Shown here: piece after piece, positions 7,424 through 7,765 of the stretch | Layout of the letters: each line of letters begins with the position of its first letter | Position numbering within the stretch: the stretch's first letter is position 1 | Source of the DNA: JBHJHK01 sp050330975 | GTDB taxonomy: Bacteria; Pseudomonadota; Gammaproteobacteria; Competibacterales; Competibacteraceae | DNA length: 7,765 nt | NCBI GenBank assembly: GCA_050330975.1 | Contig: JBHJHK010000224.1 | Span: forward strand, 1-7,765 | Direction: 5' to 3' | Position numbers and translations under genes: made by a program | Notes under the pieces: generated by a model | The model's input: the letters and a program-made list of their open reading frames with translations, nothing else | Told to the model about the DNA's origin: nothing | Database searches by the model: none

Positions 7424-7452
7424 AGTATAACGGGGCCACGGGCTATAGACAA
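7424..7452 (-). promoter_or_regulatory. Predicted sigma70-type promoter of the gltB operon
   Basis: On the minus strand, TTGTCT (7452-7447, 4 of 6 matches to the -35 consensus) is followed by a 17-base spacer and TATACT (7429-7424, 5 of 6 to the -10 consensus). The start point would be near 7417, giving a leader of about 147 bases before the gltB ATG. An AT-rich block (7473-7497) lies upstream, where an UP element would sit or slightly beyond. This is the best such match in the gap. A sigma54 promoter was looked for and not found. Confidence 0.55.
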
Positions 7453-7521
7453 CCCACTGAAAGGCAACGCAAAAACCTCATTTTTTTGATTTTTAAACGG
7501 AAATTGCACCAATCCCCGAGG

Positions 7522-7765
7522 TCAAGGATCGGGAAGGGCGCCAAAGGCCAACAGGGTTTCTCGGAGGGGAAGTTGCTCTTTGAGTGGCGTGACAGTGGCG
7601 CGGCCGATGGCCTCCAAGAGGATGAGGCGCCACTGGCCATCGCGGACTTTTTTATCGCCGGCCATGAGGTCGAGCCAGCGCGCCGTAGCCAGGGGGGGGG
7701 GGTGGGGGGGTGGGGCGGGGGGGCGTTTGAGGGGGCGGAGGGGTGCCCGGGCACTGGCGTGGCGG
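7522..7765 (-). CDS. aroB: 3-dehydroquinate synthase AroB, C-terminal end (runs off the window)
   Basis: The last 81 codons of AroB, which converts DAHP to 3-dehydroquinate in the second step of the cytoplasmic shikimate pathway. The frame ends at TGA 7524-7522. It carries the recognisable C-terminal signature MAGDKKV, followed by WRLILLEAIGRATV and a tail ending FGALPDP; the DKKV motif is typical of the family's C-terminal domain. The start and active-site region lie outside the window. Before this signature is an unusual proline-rich stretch (about 7690-7734) encoded by long C runs, where related proteins have a short variable segment around Gly-Leu-Pro; length there is only slightly greater than usual. 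The frame stays open through it. Its position upstream of gltBD-hemE fits gammaproteobacterial gene order. A different-frame open stretch over the same bases gives no recognisable protein. Confidence 0.88.
   Translation of the reverse strand, partial: RHASARAPLRPLKRPPAPPPHPPPLATARWLDLMAGDKKVRDGQWRLILLEAIGRATVTPLKEQLPLRETLLAFGALPDP
7692..7723 (+). repeat. Dense G-tract with G-quadruplex potential inside aroB
   Basis: The plus strand reads 11 G, T, 7 G, T, 4 G, C, 7 G. Four G runs of four or more, separated by single bases, is the classic pattern for a very stable parallel quadruplex. The plus strand is the template strand for aroB. The coding strand is C-rich and encodes Pro-rich sequence with PPP and PPPP. 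Confidence 0.8.

Larger units (their letters stand above)
7271..7521. other. aroB-gltB intergenic region
   Basis: 251 bases without a gene. The half next to aroB is AT-rich (A and T runs at about 7473-7497, just upstream of the predicted promoter); the half next to gltB is the likely 5' leader. It holds a sigma70-like promoter and one clear hairpin. No convincing terminator for aroB was found, because no GC stem is followed by a T run on the minus strand. No open frame with a recognisable product or ribosome site is seen here. Confidence 0.7.

Noticed and set aside
7473..7497. A and T runs downstream of aroB as a terminator
   Set aside because: There is no GC-rich stem next to the T run on either strand; it is better read as AT-rich promoter-upstream DNA.
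7501..7515. TTGGTGCAA resembling an NtrC half-site upstream of gltB
   Set aside because: The matching inverted half is absent at the right spacing, and no sigma54 promoter (GG, 10 bases, GC context) is found nearby.
7443..7754. 103-codon minus-strand open frame over the end of aroB
   Set aside because: The frame one base away gives the true AroB C-terminus (MAGDKKV and following); this one gives a serine/proline-rich translation with no similarity.

Overview
The window is GC-rich chromosomal DNA, and every supported gene lies on the minus strand. Reading that strand from the high-coordinate end, the order is: the 3' end of aroB (7522-7765), a 251-base gap with a promoter, gltB (7270 to 2792), gltD (2776 to 1370), a small lipoprotein gene (1349 to 921) and the first 304 codons of hemE (913 to the window edge). 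The order aroB, gltB, gltD, hemE is typical of Gammaproteobacteria, and GltB and GltD closely resemble the Escherichia coli proteins as I remember them. I infer a high-GC gammaproteobacterium but cannot name a genus. The damX/SPOR-type gene often found between aroB and gltB in this group is absent.

The core is the NADPH-glutamate synthase (GOGAT) operon. GltB releases ammonia from glutamine and joins it to 2-oxoglutarate. GltD supplies electrons from NADPH through FAD and iron-sulfur clusters. gltB, gltD, the lipoprotein gene and hemE are separated by only 15, 20 and 7 bases, so they are probably one transcription unit. It would link glutamate synthesis with a tetrapyrrole enzyme; many bacteria make tetrapyrroles from glutamate. 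A sigma70-type promoter (TTGTCT, 17-base spacer, TATACT) lies upstream of gltB, followed by a leader of about 147 bases with a hairpin near its predicted 5' end.

The most striking observation is an in-frame amber codon (TAG, 4429-4427) at codon 948 of gltB. It falls exactly where the family has the conserved lysine of the AQGAKPGEGG motif. The reading frame is otherwise unbroken for 1492 codons, and the downstream half keeps its cysteines and domains. The TAG may be a fresh nonsense mutation, a sequence error, or a decoded amber codon; the window cannot decide. The four natural stops visible are three TGA and one TAA, with no TAG.

Secondary oddities are a very G-rich tract on the template strand of aroB that encodes a polyproline stretch, an unrecognised lipoprotein with an apparent internal duplication, and several departures from usually conserved residues in the last visible 40 codons of hemE. 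No RNA genes, mobile elements or CRISPR arrays were seen.
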